From Nocardioides renjunii (GTDB taxonomy: Bacteria; Actinomycetota; Actinomycetes; Propionibacteriales; Nocardioidaceae), in contig NZ_CP141058.1 of assembly GCF_034661175.1 (NCBI RefSeq), positions 2,914,001 to 2,978,000 of the forward strand: a DNA stretch of 64,000 nt, given 5' to 3'. Below the pieces are notes generated by a model. It ran no database searches. It was not told the DNA's origin and saw only the letters and a program-made list of their open reading frames with translations. The translations under genes were made by a program, and so were the position numbers. Numbering within the stretch: position 1 is the stretch's first letter; every line of letters starts with the position of its first letter. Of this stretch, positions 60,705 through 64,000 are shown piece after piece.

Positions 60705-62180
60705 TCAGTTCTCCTTCGGAGCGGGGGTGTCGGGCATCAGGGTGTTCCAGAGGTGCATCAGGGCGTACGAGCGCCACGGCCGCCACCGCTCCGGGTCGGC
60801 CGAGCCGCCCAGGTCGGCGAGCAGCCTGCGCACGGCGAGGTCGGTGGGCAGGAAGACGTCGGGGTGCCCCAGCGCGCGCATGGCGACGTAGTCGGCGGTC
60901 CAGGGTCCGATGCCGGGCAGGGCGACCAGCGCCCGGCGTACGTCGTCGCGGTCGGGGCTGCGGTCGAGCGCGACCGTGCCGTCGGCGAGCGCCGTCGCCA
61001 GGCCGACGAGGGCGCGACCACGCGCGCGCGGCATCGGCAGGGTCTCGGGGTCGACCGCCGCCAGCGTGGCGGCGTCCGGGAAGAGGTGGGTGAGGCCGGG
61101 CACGTGCGCCTCCACCGGCCGGCCGTGCGCGGCGACCAGGCGGCCGGCGACGGTGCGGGCACCGGTGACGCTGACCTGCTGGCCGATGACGGTGCGCACC
61201 GCGGTCTCGTCGCCGTCGACCTGGCCGGGCACCCGCAGCCCGGGCGTCGCCCGGACGAGGTCGCCCAGCGCAGGGTCGGCGCCGAGGTGCTCGTCGACCG
61301 CGCGCGGGTCGCAGTCGGCGTCGAGGAGCCGGCGTACGCGCTCGCTGGCGGCGGCGGTGTCGCGCAGGTCCTCCAGCCGGAAGTCGGCGACGACGTGCCC
61401 GGTGCGACCGTCGGCGGGGAGGTCGGCGAGCTCGAGGCGGACCGTCCCGGGACCGTGCGGCAGGTCGAGCGTGCGGGCGTACCAGCCGGGACCGGCGGTC
61501 TCGACGCCCGGCACCAGGTGGTAAGCGAGGAAGTCGAGCAGCCGCCGACCGGCGAACGGCGTACGGACCGCGAGGCGCATGGTGACGGTGCCGTGGCCGG
61601 CCGCCGCGCCGCGCCGGCCGCGCAGCTCGGTCGGCGACGCGGCGTAGATCTCGCGGAGCGTCTCGTTGAACTGGCGCACGCTGGCGAAGCCAGCCGCGAA
61701 GGCCACGTCGGTGAGCGGCAGGTCGGTCGTCTCGATGAGCACCCGTGCGCTCTGCGCACGGCGGGCCCGCGCGAGCGACAGCGCCGACGCGCCGAGCTGC
61801 TGGGTGAGCAGCCGGCCGAGGTGGCGCGGGGTGTAGCCGACGCGGCGGGCCAGGCCGTCCACGCCCTCGCGGTCCACGAGCCCGTCGGCGATCAGCCGCA
61901 TCGCCCGGCCCGCGACGTCCGCGGCGACGTCCCACTCGGGGCTGCCGGGCGTCGCGTCGGGCAGGCAGCGCTTGCAGGCGCGGTAGCCCGCGGCGTGGGC
62001 GCTGGCGGATGTGGGGTGGAAGGTGACGTTGCCGGCGGCCGGGGTCCGTGCCGGGCACGAGGGCCGGCAGTAGATGCCGGTGGTGCGCACGGCGGTGTAG
62101 AAGACGCCGTCGAAGCGACGGTCACGGCTCTGCACCGCGCGGTAGCAGGCCTCGGTGTCGAGGTGTCCGGTCGGCGTCAT
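60705..62180 (-). CDS. Ada-type regulator fused to AlkA DNA glycosylase
   Basis: 491 residues with three parts. Residues 1-78 are the Ada zinc/methyl-acceptor domain, with four cysteines at C38, C42, C69 and C72 (CRPSC and CKRC), the same positions as in E. coli Ada. Residues about 85-195 are an AraC-type helix-turn-helix pair (VDGLARRVGYTPRHLGRLLTQ, DVAFAAGFASVRQFNETLRE). Residues about 205-491 are an AlkA-type 3-methyladenine glycosylase with the helix-hairpin-helix LVALPGIGPWTADYVAMRAL and the catalytic aspartate in FLPTDLAV. One protein thus senses methyl phosphotriesters and excises alkylated bases. It is co-transcribed with ogt. Confidence 0.94.
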   Translation of the reverse strand: MTPTGHLDTEACYRAVQSRDRRFDGVFYTAVRTTGIYCRPSCPARTPAAGNVTFHPTSASAHAAGYRACKRCLPDATPGSPEWDVAADVAGRAMRLIADGLVDREGVDGLARRVGYTPRHLGRLLTQQLGASALSLARARRAQSARVLIETTDLPLTDVAFAAGFASVRQFNETLREIYAASPTELRGRRGAAAGHGTVTMRLAVRTPFAGRRLLDFLAYHLVPGVETAGPGWYARTLDLPHGPGTVRLELADLPADGRTGHVVADFRLEDLRDTAAASERVRRLLDADCDPRAVDEHLGADPALGDLVRATPGLRVPGQVDGDETAVRTVIGQQVSVTGARTVAGRLVAAHGRPVEAHVPGLTHLFPDAATLAAVDPETLPMPRARGRALVGLATALADGTVALDRSPDRDDVRRALVALPGIGPWTADYVAMRALGHPDVFLPTDLAVRRLLADLGGSADPERWRPWRSYALMHLWNTLMPDTPAPKEN

Positions 62181-62255
62181 GGCACCAGTCTGGACCGTGA
62201 CCGGTGGACCGGACCAGCGGAAATCGGACACGGCCGTCCGCCGGACCGACGGGCG

Positions 62256-62945
62256 TCAGCCGCCGCTCCGGTAGCGGCGCTCCGGCCGGCCGGCGCCGCC
62301 GTACTGCAGCCGCACGGACACCTGGCCGCGCGCGACGAAGTGCTCGAGGTAGCGCCGCGCGGAGACCCGCGAGATCCCGACGACATCGGCGCACTCGGCG
62401 GCGGACAGCTCGCCGGCCTGGCGCAGCGCGGCGAGCACGGCGTCGGCGGTCTCGGGACTGAGGCCCTTGGGGAGGCTGACGGCGGCGGGCGGGACGGTGG
62501 CGGCGCCGAACACGGCGTCGATGTCCTGCTGGCCCGGTGCGCCCGACCCCGAGAGCGCCAGGTGCGCGGACCTGAAGGACTCGAGCCGGACCCGCAGGTC
62601 CTCGTAGTCGAAGGGCTTGACGAGGTAGTGCACCGCTCCCCCGGACGCCGCGGCGCGCACGGTGTCGGCCTCGCGGGCGGCGGTGACCACCAGCACGCCG
62701 ACGTCGTCGCCTCCGGCCCGCAGCCGGCGGAGCACGTCGATGCCGGTCATGTCCGGCAGGTGCACGTCGAGCAGCACGAGGTCCGGGCGCAGCCGCGCGA
62801 CGTCGTCGAGGGCCGCCTGGCCGCTGCTGGCGACGCCGACGACCCGGAAGCCGTCGGTGCGCTCGACGAACTGCGTGTGGATGCGGGCCACCATGAAGTC
62901 GTCGTCCACCACGAGGACCGTCACCTCGCCCGGCTCGCCGCTCAT
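62256..62945 (-). CDS. Response regulator, DctR/CitB type
   Basis: 229 residues. The receiver domain (about 8-125) has acidic VVDDD, the phosphorylation site D60 in LVLLDVHLPDMTG and the lysine in LVKPFDYEDLRVRL. The C-terminal part (about 165-229) is a helix-turn-helix (ELSAAECADVVGISRVSARRY). This is the family that answers to CitA/DcuS-type kinases and controls dicarboxylate or citrate uptake. It overlaps the kinase gene by 4 bases. No transporter is inside the window. Confidence 0.9.
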   Translation of the reverse strand: MSGEPGEVTVLVVDDDFMVARIHTQFVERTDGFRVVGVASSGQAALDDVARLRPDLVLLDVHLPDMTGIDVLRRLRAGGDDVGVLVVTAAREADTVRAAASGGAVHYLVKPFDYEDLRVRLESFRSAHLALSGSGAPGQQDIDAVFGAATVPPAAVSLPKGLSPETADAVLAALRQAGELSAAECADVVGISRVSARRYLEHFVARGQVSVRLQYGGAGRPERRYRSGG

Positions 62946-64000
62946 CCGACCTCCGCTCCCGGGAGTCGCGCCTCGAAGACGGCGCCCGTGCCGTCCGGGC
63001 GCGGACGGACGGTGACCGCGCCACCCCGACGCTCGCAGACGACCTGCACCAGCGCCAGTCCGACGCCCCGTCCCTCGTCGGTGGCCGCCTTGGTGCTCCA
63101 GCCGCGGCGGAAGATCTCGCCCACCCGGTCGGGCGGCACCCCGGGCCCGGTGTCGGAGACGGCCAGGCACACCGTGCCGGCGTCGAGGTGCAGCTCGACC
63201 TCGACGCTCGTGCCCCCGACCGAGACCGACGCGTCGACCGCGTTGTCGACCAGGTTGCCCAGCACCGTGCCGACGTCGGTCGACGTCTCGGGGTCGAGGC
63301 GGGGCAGCTCGCTGCCGCCGGTCACCTCGAGGTCGACCCGGCGCTCGGCGGCGAGGCTGGTCTTGGCGATGAGCAGCGCCGCCACGGCCGGGTCCTCGAC
63401 GCGGGACGTGACGGCGTCGGAGATCTCGGCGCGGCGGCGGCTCAGCGTGCCGACCAGCCGGGACACCTCGTCGTACTCCCCGAGCTGCACCAGGCCGGAG
63501 ATCGTGTGCAGCTGGTTGTGGAACTCGTGGGTCTGCGCGCGCAGCGTGTTGGTGATCGACTCGCGGGCGCTGAGCTCGCTCTGCAGCGCCAGGAGCTCGG
63601 TGCGGTCGCGCAGGGTGGTGACCGACGCGACCCGCCGCCCGCGCTCGACGACGGGGTTCCGATTGACGACCAGCACCCGCTCCCCCAGCACGACGACGTG
63701 GTCGCGGATCGCGGTGTCGTCGGCGAGCAGGTCGCGCACGGCCGGGTCGAGGTCGAGGTCGTCGACGCGGCGCGACTCGACGTCGCCGTCGAGACCGATC
63801 AGCTCGCGGGCGCTGTCGCTCATCACCGTGACCGTGCCGTCGTCCGCCACGGCGAAGACACCCTCGCGGATCGAGTGCAGCAGGGCCTCGCGCTGGTCGG
63901 CCAGCGCGGCGATCGCGGCCGGCTCGAGACCCCGCGTACGCCGCCGGATCAGCCGCGAGAGCAGCAGCGAGCCCGCCACCCCGAGCCCGAGCCCGAGGCC
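62942..64000 (-). CDS. Sensor histidine kinase, CitA/DcuS type (cut by window edge)
   Basis: The frame is open through the right edge, so the N-terminal periplasmic sensor domain is missing. Visible from the left-most membrane end: a hydrophobic Gly/Leu-rich helix, a cytoplasmic PAS domain (ALLHSIREGVFAVADDGTV), the phospho-acceptor region QTHEFHNQLHTISGLVQLG (CitA-type SpoOB-like helix), and the ATPase domain with N-box NLVDNAVDAS, G1 DTGPGVPPDR and G2 GRGVGLALVQVV. It probably detects di- or tricarboxylates, as most of the family does. Confidence 0.9.
   Translation of the reverse strand, partial: GLGLGLGVAGSLLLSRLIRRRTRGLEPAAIAALADQREALLHSIREGVFAVADDGTVTVMSDSARELIGLDGDVESRRVDDLDLDPAVRDLLADDTAIRDHVVVLGERVLVVNRNPVVERGRRVASVTTLRDRTELLALQSELSARESITNTLRAQTHEFHNQLHTISGLVQLGEYDEVSRLVGTLSRRRAEISDAVTSRVEDPAVAALLIAKTSLAAERRVDLEVTGGSELPRLDPETSTDVGTVLGNLVDNAVDASVSVGGTSVEVELHLDAGTVCLAVSDTGPGVPPDRVGEIFRRGWSTKAATDEGRGVGLALVQVVCERRGGAVTVRPRPDGTGAVFEARLPGAEVG

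Overview
The window is a slice of the chromosome of a high-GC actinobacterium, most likely a member of the Nocardioidaceae (a Nocardioides-like organism). The lineage call is inferred from very high GC, many GTG starts, a mycothiol-type DinB protein, an F420 biosynthesis gene, a Lys/Ala-tailed HU protein and gene order. From memory, the order closely follows the Mycobacterium tuberculosis block from xerC (Rv2894c) to leuC and its IclR regulator (Rv2988c-Rv2989). This is a housekeeping core with small accessory insertions. I see no prophage, insertion sequence, rRNA, tRNA or CRISPR array. No stretch longer than about 225 bases lacks a gene.

Layout. 1-9803: end of an M23 peptidase, then a minus-strand ribosome, RNA and DNA-uptake group (xerC, dprA, comM-like, yraN, DUF2469, rnhB, lepB, rplS, trmD fused to an acetyltransferase, rimM, khpA, rpsP). 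9976-16207: an acetyltransferase, a VanW-type protein, an amidohydrolase, and a secreted GH3 glycosidase divergent from a ROK regulator. 16218-22221: NYN protein and ffh, then the nitrogen module glnD-PII-amt. 22425-26355: two plus-strand glycan genes that split the usual amt-ftsY neighbourhood. 26574-33773: ftsY, a methyltransferase, a 58-residue membrane protein, a thioesterase, a LysE exporter and smc. 33917-40311: accessory genes including a glycolate/glyoxylate pair, a second methyltransferase and an MFS exporter. 40407-46286: mutM, rnc, rpmF, DUF177, coaD, rsmD and recG. 46314-58993: DhaL-type kinase, rpmB, thiL, a stand-alone Lrp sensor domain, a DUF3515 lipoprotein, ddl, a cystathionine-type PLP enzyme, gpsA, plsC, fbiD/cofC, HU, leuD, leuC and the divergent IclR regulator. 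59145-64000: a DinB-like protein, a membrane protein, ogt with an Ada-AlkA fusion, and a two-component system whose kinase runs off the right edge.

Genes that work together: the SRP pair (ffh, ftsY) with lepB for secretion; GlnD, PII and Amt for ammonium sensing; GpsA and PlsC for phospholipid synthesis; LeuC and LeuD under an NdgR-type regulator; Ogt and Ada-AlkA for alkylation repair; a glycolate oxidase-like enzyme and an aminotransferase for glyoxylate.

The most unusual structure is outside the genes. Several intergenic gaps hold evenly spaced palindrome arrays: four palindromes about 53 bases apart (26374-26543), four palindromes exactly 31 bases apart in a forward-forward-reverse-reverse layout (59000-59107), and a palindrome cluster headed by a perfect 26-base palindrome (48473-48577). 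The spacings are near whole numbers of helical turns. About ten genes also appear to have leaderless promoters, with a TAnnnT box 6-8 bases before the start codon.
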